A stretch of 64,000 nt of DNA, taken from assembly GCF_900120375.1 (NCBI RefSeq), contig NZ_LT635480.1:248001-312000 (forward strand), read 5' to 3'. Source of the DNA: Ndongobacter massiliensis. Its GTDB lineage: Bacteria > Bacillota > Clostridia > Tissierellales > Peptoniphilaceae. Made by a program: the position numbers and the translations under genes. The notes below the pieces were generated by a model, which made no database searches, was not told the origin of the DNA, and saw only the letters and a list, made by a program, of their open reading frames with translations. This document shows positions 25,081 through 32,752 of the stretch, in pieces. Position 1 is the first letter of the stretch, and every line of letters starts with the position of its first letter.

Positions 25081-25887
25081 TTATAATTTCAAATGAACCA
25101 TCTTGACCATATTCAGCATATCCGAAACGATCATGCTGATTTTTGTGGCAAATGCAAGACCTTTCTTGTTTATATATCTGTAATACTTTTCTTCAGCAAG
25201 GACGCGTGCATTACCGCCAATCTTTGATACCAGAGTCTCGGCTGAGTCTAAATAGAAGAACATTTTCGCATCTTCATGTCCGACCTTCTTCATCCATTTT
25301 TTTCGCATCATTTTCATACCACTTTTATTGACCGTATCAAAAACAACCTCAATATCGCCGTAAGATAAAAATCTCTTAAGCAGATCAAGAACCTTATTCT
25401 CTTCAAAATAATAAAACAGCCCGCTTGCCGTCACCAGAACAGGTGCATTGCCGATTTCTTCACGAATATGAGTAAGCCATAGTTCTGAGAACGCGTCGGC
25501 AGCTATATACCGTTCCCTTTTCGATTCAGTCAAAAGTGTTTTTCTATATTCAATCACATCCGGCAGATCAACATCATACCATTTCGTTCTGTCGTTATCG
25601 TTTCTGCTGAATGCTGTCTCAAGACCACATCCCAGCTGAATAATAACTCCCTCCGGCTTACGCTCTAAGAAGTTCCTGATATAACGGTCCATATTTGCAC
25701 TGCGCGATGCTGAAGCCAGATAGGTATACTGGTTTTGTGTGTCATGGCCTGCAACATCCTTCGGGAGTTTTTCTTTAAGTTCAAGAGCTTTCTCATCATA
25801 AAGTATCTTCGGAAAGTTCTCACTTGCATAAATTCTGCCGAGCATCGGCACAAACAGGGTACTTTCTACGGTTCCTAATCTTTCCAT
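25081..25887 (-). CDS. SAM-dependent methyltransferase, leucine carboxyl methyltransferase (LCM/PPM1) family
   Basis: 268 aa. Motif I is GVIIQLGCGLETAFSRND, then KWYDVDLPDVIEYRKTLL, typical of LCM/TcmP-type enzymes that methylate carboxyl or hydroxyl groups of proteins or polyketide-like molecules. The start codon directly follows the TetR stop, so the genes are co-transcribed. The SRPBCC-fold gene in the same operon and a TetR repressor suggest detoxification or tailoring of a small hydrophobic compound (inference). Substrate unknown. Confidence 0.85.
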   Translation of the reverse strand: MERLGTVESTLFVPMLGRIYASENFPKILYDEKALELKEKLPKDVAGHDTQNQYTYLASASRSANMDRYIRNFLERKPEGVIIQLGCGLETAFSRNDNDRTKWYDVDLPDVIEYRKTLLTESKRERYIAADAFSELWLTHIREEIGNAPVLVTASGLFYYFEENKVLDLLKRFLSYGDIEVVFDTVNKSGMKMMRKKWMKKVGHEDAKMFFYLDSAETLVSKIGGNARVLAEEKYYRYINKKGLAFATKISMIVSDMLNMVKMVHLKL

Positions 25888-26532
25888 TTATTCCGCCTTT
25901 CCATGTTCAATGCTTTGAATTAACATCTCTTTCTCAGTGTCATGAAATCCGAGTATAGATGCTGAAAAAATGATGATCTCCTTTACAAGTGTTATTTCTG
26001 TTTGTTCGTTACGGACGCCTTGCATCATATACTCCATTATCATTGCTGAAATGCCCCCTGATATGAACAGTGCCGGCCTCCTTGGCTCCTGATTTCTTAA
26101 AAAGCCGAATCGCAAAATAAATTGCTCCCACATTTCTGTAAAAGAGGCTGTCACTTGCTCTTTCATATCAAGAATAAAAGACCTGTTTTTATCAGAGATA
26201 TCTGTGGAAATAAGCATTCTGTTCGCAATGAGACTTTTATGCATTACCTCAACAAGCTTCAGAAACTGTTCATAGAGAGAAAGGCTATCATTAGCAAACA
26301 CTTTTTTAAAGTCATCAACATAAGAATTGGCGATGCCTTCCACAGCAGCTCGATATAATTCATCCTTACTGGCAAAATAATAGTAGAACACACTGGGAGA
26401 TATAGATCTGTCTCCGACTGCATTCAATACGGACTTGATGGAAACGCCCTCGTATCCATGCTGTAAAAACAACCCTGTAGCAGCATCAATAAACTGCTCT
26501 CTTCGTATCCCCGGATCTTTTTTTGGTCTCAT
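25888..26532 (-). CDS. TetR-family transcriptional regulator
   Basis: 214 aa from the ATG at 26532. HTH at residues ~10-55 (REQFIDAATGLFLQHGYEGV, SISPSVFYYYFASKDELYRA). Middle gene of the SRPBCC-tetR-methyltransferase operon. The 33-bp palindrome at 27091-27123, upstream of the first gene, is the probable operator, making the operon self-repressed until a ligand arrives. Confidence 0.92.
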   Translation of the reverse strand: MRPKKDPGIRREQFIDAATGLFLQHGYEGVSIKSVLNAVGDRSISPSVFYYYFASKDELYRAAVEGIANSYVDDFKKVFANDSLSLYEQFLKLVEVMHKSLIANRMLISTDISDKNRSFILDMKEQVTASFTEMWEQFILRFGFLRNQEPRRPALFISGGISAMIMEYMMQGVRNEQTEITLVKEIIIFSASILGFHDTEKEMLIQSIEHGKAE

Positions 26533-26552
26533 TTCCCTCACTCTCTTAAAAC

Positions 26553-27074
26553 TTAATTAACACCTTTGAGCAACTCTTCCATGGGGATCCTTTCCGGATA
26601 TCGACTTTCTGTAAGAATCTCAGCCAGATATTGATTATCCAGAATCATGTCATCCCTTATGACCTGCCAATTTGCCTTTCGTTTGAAAAATACTTTGAAA
26701 ACCAAAAAGTTCAAGATGGGTCCGATTACCGGGGTACTCATTCCAAAAGCTTCCGTGTGTGAAAAGTGGCAGCCCTCCGTAGTTCGTTTCCCCTCAAATG
26801 TGATAAAAGCTGTTTTTTTGTCACTTTGGAACACAATACGGAAATGGTCCTCATCCTGTATGCTTTCCGTAATCGTGCCGGTTACATTGTAGTCCAGATT
26901 CATGACGATCTCACGAAAGCGAACCTTGTCTCCGACGTTGCATCCGCCGTTCAAAAGCTCGCATTCAATGTGGTAGGGACTCCACCGGACAAACTCCTCC
27001 TCAAAATTTGCCAGCCATGCAGCAAGTTTCTCGTATGGCGCCCGAATATCTATCTGCTCATTCAAAATAATCAT
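26553..27074 (-). CDS. SRPBCC-fold (polyketide cyclase/START-like) protein
   Basis: 173 aa. N-terminal IDIRAPYEKLAAWLANFEEE, NVTGTITESIQDEDHFRIVF and C-terminal amphipathic helix fit the SRPBCC ligand-binding fold. It probably binds a hydrophobic ligand; enzymatic activity is not evident. Start ATG at 27074 follows AGAGGTGG. First gene of the operon. Confidence 0.75.
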   Translation of the reverse strand: MIILNEQIDIRAPYEKLAAWLANFEEEFVRWSPYHIECELLNGGCNVGDKVRFREIVMNLDYNVTGTITESIQDEDHFRIVFQSDKKTAFITFEGKRTTEGCHFSHTEAFGMSTPVIGPILNFLVFKVFFKRKANWQVIRDDMILDNQYLAEILTESRYPERIPMEELLKGVN

Positions 27075-27090
27075 GGTATCCACCTCTGCA

Positions 27091-27146
27091 TATCATTTAT
27101 AGAATGCTGTTCTATAAATGATACCATGTATGTATTTGTAAATCAA
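27091..27146 (-). promoter_or_regulatory. Promoter with 33-bp perfect TetR operator
   Basis: 27091-27123 is a perfect inverted repeat with 14-bp arms (TATCATTTATAGAA and its complement) around a 5-bp centre. On the minus strand TTGATT (27146-27141) and TATCAT (27123-27118) are 17 bp apart, so the operator starts at the -10 box. This is the best-formed operator in the window. Confidence 0.85.
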
Positions 27147-27198
27147 GATTTTCGTTGTTTTGTTTGTGGAAGCCGAATGAATGCCGGTATATATCCGT

Positions 27199-28779
27199 TT
27201 ATAGACGGATTTCCGTGCTGTTCCGGAAAGTGACCCTAATATCATTCTTACTGTAGACCGTGATGTGATCTACAAGAGCACAGAAGCTCTGTTCGTCGAA
27301 TGTTTGCAGAAGCCTGTCTTGTTTTTGTAGCTGCTTCAGGCAGAACTTGATATCGGCTTTGGTCGCCTGCATCTTTTTGAGCTTTCCTTCGACCTTCGCT
27401 AAGGCCGCCTTTTTTTCATTGTAGAAGCGTTCCAGATCTTCGTACTTTGCTTGGTGCTCGCTCTGGTCTTGCGGGATGGCAGCATTTTGGCGGATAAGGT
27501 CTTCGATCATCTTGGCACAGACATCCATCTCACTTTCCAGCTTTGCTTTTTCGCCTTCCAAGGTATGAGTATCATAAACGCCTCCGACAATCTTTTGAAA
27601 GCTATTAAGAATCTCATCTTTATTCTCTATGAGCTTGTTGGTCGCAGAAAGGACGGCGGCTTTTAGCTCCTTATCGGTAAGATGCATTCCGTTTTTGCAG
27701 GGGGAGTTTTTCTTGCAGTGCCTGTTGCATTGCCAGATGACCTGCTTATATTTGTCGTTGGAATGCCAGACTTTTGAACCGAGCCTTGTTCCGCATTCAC
27801 CACAGTAGACCTTGCCGGAGAAAAGTCTCACGCCACTGTGTCTTCCTTTTTCGTTTTTGCGTCTTTCCATCTCGCGTTGTACGAGTTCCCACACCTCCGG
27901 TTCAATGATGGCTTCATGGTTTCCCGTCACATAGTACTGCGGGATTTCGCCTTCGTTTATCTTGTGCTCTTTGGTGAGAAAGTTTGTGGTGAACGACTTT
28001 TGCAAGAGCGCATCGCCTTTATATTTTTCATTGGTAAGGATGGATTTGATGTTGCTTGGGTTCCAGCGAGGTTTTCCTGCAGGTGACGGGATACCGTCTT
28101 CGGTCAGCGCCTTTGCAATGAGGTGGTAGGTTTTTCCCTGCAGGTACATCGCATAGATGTGTTTGACGATTTTTGCCTCTTTGGGATTGACGACGAGGTT
28201 TCCGTCTTTTCCGCGGTCATAGCCTAAGAAACGTTTGAAGGGCACGGTCACTTTGCCGTCAGCAAAGCGCTTTCTTTGTCCCCAGGTGCAGTTTTCGGAT
28301 ATTGAGCGAGACTCTTCCTGAGCAAGGCTGCTCATGATGGTAATCAAAAGCTCGCCTTTGGAGTCAAAGGTCCATATATTCTCTTTTTCAAAGAAGCACT
28401 CGGTGCCGTGCTCTTTAAGCTTTCGGATGGTGGTTAAGCTGTCCACGGTATTTCTGGCAAAACGCGAGACCGATTTGGTGACGATAAGATCTATTTTTCC
28501 GTCAAGGGCATCTTTGACCATGCGTTTGAAGCCCTCTCGCTTTTTGGTATTGGTACCGGTGATCCCTTCGTCGGTGTAGACACCCGCAAATTGCCAGTCA
28601 TTTCTGGCTTTAATGTAATTTGTGTAGTAGTCTACCTGTGCCTCGTAGCTGGTAAACTGCTCATCGGAGTCCGTTGAGACGCGGGCATAGGCTGCCACGC
28701 GGCGTTTGCGCGAAGTGGTGAGCGGTGTTTTGGAGAAGGGTTTGATGCTGGCGGGTATCGTGGTTACTTGTTTGGCCAT
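27199..28779 (-). CDS. Large serine recombinase C (probable phage integrase), intact
   Basis: 526 aa from the ATG at 28779 (AAAGGAGAAGCT upstream). Catalytic domain with nucleophile in YARVSTDSDEQ, DEGITGTN, SRFARN; recombinase domain (GYDRGKDG, SILTNEKYKGDALL); zinc ribbon (CGECG and C...C); long coiled coil at ~residues 390-480. Its start lies 16 bp inside the upstream recombinase gene, so the two are co-translated. The position at the left prophage end, opposite the packaging genes, fits integration/excision. A 6-bp inverted repeat (ATCCGT/ACGGAT, 27193-27210) spans its stop. Confidence 0.93.
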   Translation of the reverse strand: MAKQVTTIPASIKPFSKTPLTTSRKRRVAAYARVSTDSDEQFTSYEAQVDYYTNYIKARNDWQFAGVYTDEGITGTNTKKREGFKRMVKDALDGKIDLIVTKSVSRFARNTVDSLTTIRKLKEHGTECFFEKENIWTFDSKGELLITIMSSLAQEESRSISENCTWGQRKRFADGKVTVPFKRFLGYDRGKDGNLVVNPKEAKIVKHIYAMYLQGKTYHLIAKALTEDGIPSPAGKPRWNPSNIKSILTNEKYKGDALLQKSFTTNFLTKEHKINEGEIPQYYVTGNHEAIIEPEVWELVQREMERRKNEKGRHSGVRLFSGKVYCGECGTRLGSKVWHSNDKYKQVIWQCNRHCKKNSPCKNGMHLTDKELKAAVLSATNKLIENKDEILNSFQKIVGGVYDTHTLEGEKAKLESEMDVCAKMIEDLIRQNAAIPQDQSEHQAKYEDLERFYNEKKAALAKVEGKLKKMQATKADIKFCLKQLQKQDRLLQTFDEQSFCALVDHITVYSKNDIRVTFRNSTEIRL

Positions 28780-30530
28780 AGCTTCTCCTTTCGTATCGGT
28801 TTGTGCCGCTCTGATGCGTAGCATTCTTTGATGGATGCTTTAAATTTCGCATGCTGTTCCTCTGTCCACTTGTGTCCTTCGTGCGTAGGTTGGATCAGCT
28901 TGCGAGCAATTTCCTTTCCGTCATAAAAATGAAAGATAAGGTCTTCTCGGCTAAGGACGCTTATATGGTCGATCTTCGAAAGAAAACTAGCGTCATCGAA
29001 TGCATCAAGACCTAAGACCTCTGCGGTAAGTGAGCGCAAGAGGTCATCTCTGAGTCCTCTGGTGTTACAGCCGTTATGCTCGGCGCATCGCCAGTATCTG
29101 CGTTTTCCGCTGGGAGATGTTGAACAGTTTTGTGTTTGTGCGCGAAAATTGCATCCGCAATGTTCGCATCGGATTTTTGTTGAAAAGCAGGTGACGTCCG
29201 AGCGTTTCATGGCATGAGTGCGCCTATATTCTGAGGCGCGTTTGCGCGCCGCATCATCCCACGATTCTTTTTTGGCGTTATTTTCCCAAGTTTCGGTGAC
29301 GCTGTGTCCGTCTTTGAAATGGAAAATGAGAACCCCTTGTTTGGGTACCGTGATTTTATCGATTTGCTCGTTAAAAACAGCATCATCAAAATCCTCAAGA
29401 CCGAGCACTTTGGCACAGCAAGTTTTAAGGATTCGATCCGGAATGGCTTTTGCCGAGCATGTACTGTACTTTTTCTTGCTGGAACCGCATACCCAGCTGA
29501 TGACTTTATTCCCAAGATTGGAGTGCTTGGCACGGTTGTTTCGGACGTTTCGCATATAGCTTTTCCCGCACAGCTCACATTTGATTTTTCCGGTAAAGCA
29601 GTAGATGTTCAGGCTCTTGTTTGCCCGAGGTCCCAGTGCACGTCTTCTTGCCATCTCTTCTTGCACATAGTCGAAAGTTTCCTTGTCGATAATCGCTTCA
29701 TGGGTGTTTGCGATAAAATACTGAGGAAGCTCACCGCGGTTTTTCTTGCGCTTTTTGGTAATGGGATCTTCGACAAACTCTTTTTGACAGAGCAAATTTC
29801 CCGTATAAGTGACATTGGTCAGAACAACCTTAATATTGGAGTCCGTCCAGCGGTTGCCCTTTCTGGTTGTAATTCCTTCCTCTGCAAATTCACGCTCGGT
29901 TTCAAGGCGGGATTTTCCATCAAGAAAGTTTTGAAAGATGCGCCGCACGATCTTTGCTTCTTCGGGAACAACAATCAGGGTGTCATCCTTCCAGCGGTAG
30001 CCATAGACGTTATTTCGCATATTCGGGTTTCCTTCGGACATGCGTTTTCGGATGGTCCATTTAACGTTGTTGGAGATGCTGATGGTCTCTTCCTGTGCGA
30101 AAGAGGCAAGGAGCGTGAGCATCAGCTCACCGTCATCCGAAAGTGAGTTGATTTTTTCCTTTTCAAATCGGACCTCGATGTTGAGGTCTTTTAACTGTCT
30201 TACGACTTTTAGGAGGTCGACCGTATTACGCGCGAATCGGGAGATGGATTTCGTTAAGATGAGGTCTATTTTTCCGGCCTTGCAGTCTTTCATCAGGCGC
30301 ATAAACTCGGGACGTTTTTCCACTGATGTGCCGCTGATGCCTTCATCGGCATAGACACCGGCATAATCCCACTCGGGGTTCTTCTGTATTAAATCAGAAT
30401 AAAAACTGATCTGTGTCGCCAATGAGTGGTGCAGCCTTTGCGTTTCCATAGAGACACGGGCATAGGCGGCGACTTTTTTGCGGTTTGGCAGCGGTGATTT
30501 CTTTGCTTCGATTTTTATGATTTCAGCCAT
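28764..30530 (-). CDS. Large serine recombinase D with duplicated zinc-ribbon module
   Basis: 588 aa. Catalytic domain with YARVSMETQ, DEGISGTS and SRFARN; recombinase domain (VYGYRWKDD, VLTNVTYTGNLLCQKE). The C-terminal part holds two similar units in tandem, each a zinc ribbon (CELCG / CEHCG), an LGLEDFDDA/LGLDAFDDA stretch and a beta segment (IFHFKDG / IFHFYDG). Unlike recombinase C it has no long coiled coil. GGAGACG precedes the ATG. It overlaps recombinase C by 16 bp; the pair may act together in the manner of other two-recombinase elements (inference). Confidence 0.92.
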   Translation of the reverse strand: MAEIIKIEAKKSPLPNRKKVAAYARVSMETQRLHHSLATQISFYSDLIQKNPEWDYAGVYADEGISGTSVEKRPEFMRLMKDCKAGKIDLILTKSISRFARNTVDLLKVVRQLKDLNIEVRFEKEKINSLSDDGELMLTLLASFAQEETISISNNVKWTIRKRMSEGNPNMRNNVYGYRWKDDTLIVVPEEAKIVRRIFQNFLDGKSRLETEREFAEEGITTRKGNRWTDSNIKVVLTNVTYTGNLLCQKEFVEDPITKKRKKNRGELPQYFIANTHEAIIDKETFDYVQEEMARRRALGPRANKSLNIYCFTGKIKCELCGKSYMRNVRNNRAKHSNLGNKVISWVCGSSKKKYSTCSAKAIPDRILKTCCAKVLGLEDFDDAVFNEQIDKITVPKQGVLIFHFKDGHSVTETWENNAKKESWDDAARKRASEYRRTHAMKRSDVTCFSTKIRCEHCGCNFRAQTQNCSTSPSGKRRYWRCAEHNGCNTRGLRDDLLRSLTAEVLGLDAFDDASFLSKIDHISVLSREDLIFHFYDGKEIARKLIQPTHEGHKWTEEQHAKFKASIKECYASERHKPIRKEKLWPNK

Positions 30531-30548
30531 AGAATCGTCTCCTTTCCG

Positions 30549-30590
30549 TGTCTATACATCACTCTAAAGAGCTGAAATAGCAAGTAAATA
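30549..30590 (-). promoter_or_regulatory. Promoter-like repeat, copy 1 (before recombinase D)
   Basis: Minus strand: TTGCTA (30583-30578), exactly 17 bp, then GATGTA (30560-30555) within AGAGTGATGTATAGACA. The same layout with the same spacer recurs at 47905-47955, 48834-48881 and 49976-50025, always just upstream of a minus-strand gene. It overlaps the last codons of the SHOCT-like gene. Confidence 0.65.
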
Positions 30591-30741
30591 ACGCACCTAA
30601 GCCGGGATGGTATCGCTTTAGGAGTGCGTGGTCGAGACGAATGAATTCCTCTTTATCGATGATGTTTTGCTTGAGCAAAGAAAAGAGGATGGAGCGGGAT
30701 ACTTCATAGGCAAGCTCGGATGCGAAGGCTTCAGTCTTCAT
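30559..30741 (-). CDS. Small SHOCT-like protein
   Basis: 60 aa from the ATG at 30741, which follows GGAGGCTCTC inside the end of the upstream gene. The C-terminal half (LLKQNIIDKEEFIRLDHALL then KRYHPGLG) fits the SHOCT-type short helical motif found next to phage recombinase genes. Function unknown; it may assist the recombinases (inference). Confidence 0.7.
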   Translation of the reverse strand: MKTEAFASELAYEVSRSILFSLLKQNIIDKEEFIRLDHALLKRYHPGLGALFTCYFSSLE

Positions 30742-31138
30742 GAGAGCCTCCGAATCGGTCTTGGATATAGCAAGCATGACTGCAATACTTTCTGTGCGCA
30801 TTGCCATAGGAAGTGAAAGTTTTTCCGCAGCATGGGCAGGTGAATATATAGATTGCCTTTTTATTCAGATCTTCCGGATGCTCTTTCCACCAGCTCATCC
30901 GGCAGTGCTCTGAGCAGAATTTTTGCTTTTTTCCTTTTTCCTTGACGGGCAGTGGCTTTCCGCAATATTTGCAGTAGCGTAGTGCTGTTAAAGCTTTTGA
31001 GGAACCTGTTCTCAGGCCTTCTTTTTGGCAAAAGGAAGCCACGGTGCTTTTCGATAAATTTAAGGTGGCAGCAATTACGGCATAACTTGCACCGTTTCGT
31101 CTCATGTTGTAAATGCTTTGTTTTTCATCATTTGTCAT
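30731..31138 (-). CDS. HTH plus zinc-finger-like regulatory protein
   Basis: 135 aa from the ATG at 31138. Residues ~3-45 form a sigma/transposase-like HTH (EKQSIYNMRRNGASYAVIAA, LNLSKSTVASFCQKEG). The rest carries two cysteine clusters (CKYCGKPLP...CSEHCRMSWW and CPCCGKTF...CSHACY) likely binding zinc. First gene of the recombinase operon, preceded by the conserved leader at 31144-31214. Probably a DNA-binding regulator of integration/excision genes (inference). Confidence 0.75.
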   Translation of the reverse strand: MTNDEKQSIYNMRRNGASYAVIAATLNLSKSTVASFCQKEGLRTGSSKALTALRYCKYCGKPLPVKEKGKKQKFCSEHCRMSWWKEHPEDLNKKAIYIFTCPCCGKTFTSYGNAHRKYCSHACYIQDRFGGSHED

Positions 31139-31143
31139 ATCAT

Positions 31144-31214
31144 CCCTCCAGACAGAGGACAGGTCTTGCTGTCCCTCTAACACCCCCTGAAGAGACGAGG
31201 GCGTTATGGACGAA
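31144..31214 (-). promoter_or_regulatory. Conserved structured leader, copy A
   Basis: Minus strand order: TTCGTCCA (31214-31207), CTTCAGG (31192-31186), hairpin 31178-31154 (AGAGG, bulged G, ACAG paired with CTGT and CCTCT), then the ribosome binding site GGAGGG. CCCTC at 31201-31197 can pair with GAGGG of that site. Spacings match those of copy B (60722-60798) exactly for the two boxes and the hairpin. Confidence 0.65.
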
Positions 31215-31271
31215 TTTTTTTCTGCCTTCTACTGTTTCACTGGAGGTTTTTGAAGAAGTTGAGCGGACAAA

Positions 31272-31320
31272 ATAAAAAAGCCCGCAAGGGAGTGAAGATT
31301 TCTCCTCACGCCTTGCGGGC
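31272..31320 (-). terminator. Terminator after the lysozyme gene
   Basis: Minus strand GCCCGCAAGG (31320-31311) and CCTTGCGGGC (31290-31281) are fully complementary and are followed by TTTTTTATT. It closes the late (lysis) transcript. Confidence 0.9.
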
Positions 31321-31337
31321 ATATCAATGCATTCAGC

Positions 31338-32258
31338 TTAGAGCAGTTCGTTTACTCGTTTTTGTACAGCTTCGTAATCGTAGCCTGCTTTCGTCAGGCG
31401 GTTTACACGGTCCTTACCGTTTCCCCAGTCGCCGCGGATGACCTCTCGGGCAAGTGTGTCGATGGACTTTTTCGGCTTTATGCCTAAAAGCTCATTTACG
31501 CGTGCCTGCACCGCGTCGTAGTCGTAGCCTGTTTTGGTAAGACGATTTACTCTGTCCTCTCCGTTTCCCCAAGCACCTGCGATGACTTCATGGGCCAGCG
31601 TATCGACAGACTTTCTTGCGGGGGCGGAGCTTGTGCCTTTGCCATAGCCGTTAAAGCCGCCTTTCCTGATGATGGAGGGATAGTCCACATAGGCAAGATC
31701 CATATCGCATCTGCCTGCGATGCCCGGCACCGAGCCGCTCGAGGAATACTGCCAAAGACCGTACTGTCCCTGATAGGTGCAGCGACTGTTCCACTGCGCT
31801 ACCCAGAAGGCGTAGCGGTTTCTCACATCAGCGGAAACGTTGTTCACTGCTGCTGAGAGCGATGTGTAGAATCCGGCAAAATAGCCGCCAGCTTCCATCT
31901 CATTGCAAAAGGCTCGAATGAGCGAGTCGCAAAAAGCCCGTCCGCGGGCAAGCTGTGACTTTTCTTCCAAATCAAAGTAGATGGGATAGTCAAACTGCTT
32001 GCCGGAGAGCACCTGTTTGCAGACACGTGCTTCTTCGCGTGCCTCTGCGGCGCTTCCCGCATAGGAGTACCAATAGGCTCCCACGTGAAGACCTGCCGCT
32101 TTGGCGCGGGCGTAGTTCGTCTCAAACCACTTGTCCTTTTGAGAAAGTGCCGAGCCGTAGCCTGCACGAATAATGACAAAGTTGATCCCGCTTTGTTTTA
32201 CACGGTTAAAATCAATCGATCCCTGCCAGGTTGATACATCAATTCCTTTTATAGTCAT
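31338..32258 (-). CDS. GH25 phage lysozyme (endolysin) with two CW_7 repeats
   Basis: 306 aa. Residues 1-190 are a GH25 muramidase: GIDVSTWQGSIDF (catalytic Asp), YPIYFDLEE (catalytic Glu), WQYSSSG. Residues ~218-256 and ~267-306 are CW_7 cell-wall-binding repeats (GAWGNGEDRVNRLTKTGYDY, GDWGNGKDRVNRLTKAGYDY). It cleaves peptidoglycan at lysis after the holin opens the membrane. The start sits one codon-gap after the holin stop. Confidence 0.95.
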   Translation of the reverse strand: MTIKGIDVSTWQGSIDFNRVKQSGINFVIIRAGYGSALSQKDKWFETNYARAKAAGLHVGAYWYSYAGSAAEAREEARVCKQVLSGKQFDYPIYFDLEEKSQLARGRAFCDSLIRAFCNEMEAGGYFAGFYTSLSAAVNNVSADVRNRYAFWVAQWNSRCTYQGQYGLWQYSSSGSVPGIAGRCDMDLAYVDYPSIIRKGGFNGYGKGTSSAPARKSVDTLAHEVIAGAWGNGEDRVNRLTKTGYDYDAVQARVNELLGIKPKKSIDTLAREVIRGDWGNGKDRVNRLTKAGYDYEAVQKRVNELL

Positions 32259-32260
32259 AG

Positions 32261-32674
32261 TTATTTTTCCTCCTTTTCTGCGCGGTCATGAAGCTGTGCC
32301 AAGACTGCCTTGAGCTTGTCCGGGACAGGAAGTCCCAGATGAGTCGCGTTTTCCACAAGCGACAGCCCTTCGTTTGAGAGATAGAAGAAGATGACGGCCG
32401 TGCGAAGAATCGCGCCCTGTGTGATGACGTTAGTGTCGATGATGTTGGCAACGGCGACCAGAATGAAGATCACGACTTTTTTGGCGATGCCTTTAAAGCC
32501 GACTTCGCTTGAGAGCTTTTTGTCGGAGACTGCGCACATAATGCCTGTCACGTAATCGCAGATGACAAAGGCGATCAGCGCATAGAGAAGTCCGTCAAAG
32601 CCTCCTAAGTAATAGCCGAGCCAGCCTCCGATGGCAGCAAAGATAAGCTGCAAGGTGTTCCAGAATTCTTTCAT
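32261..32674 (-). CDS. Phage holin (toxin secretion/phage lysis holin family)
   Basis: 137 aa with three or four hydrophobic segments (IFAAIGGWLGYYLGG, LLYALIAFVICDYVTGIMCA, VVIFILVAVANIIDTNV) and a charged C-terminus (HDRAEKEEK). The DYVTGIMCA motif is typical of the Cph1/holin_4 family. It makes membrane holes that release the adjacent lysozyme. Confidence 0.93.
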   Translation of the reverse strand: MKEFWNTLQLIFAAIGGWLGYYLGGFDGLLYALIAFVICDYVTGIMCAVSDKKLSSEVGFKGIAKKVVIFILVAVANIIDTNVITQGAILRTAVIFFYLSNEGLSLVENATHLGLPVPDKLKAVLAQLHDRAEKEEK

Positions 32675-32704
32675 AATAGATTCCTCCTTTTGATTTTGAA
32701 CATG

Positions 32705-32725
32705 GAAAAAACCGTCAGTACGGCT
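32705..32725 (-). terminator. Weak terminator before the holin gene
   Basis: Minus strand AGCCGT-ACTG-ACGGTT followed by TTTTTCC, six pairs including one G-T. It may separate tail from lysis expression partly. Confidence 0.5.
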
Positions 32726-32752
32726 TTATGCGAACAAATAGTGGATAGGTGC

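Noticed and set aside
27193-27210. ATCCGT/ACGGAT at the recombinase C stop as the prophage attachment core
   Set aside because: The second att copy would lie beyond the right edge, so it cannot be tested; kept only as a note in the gene entry.
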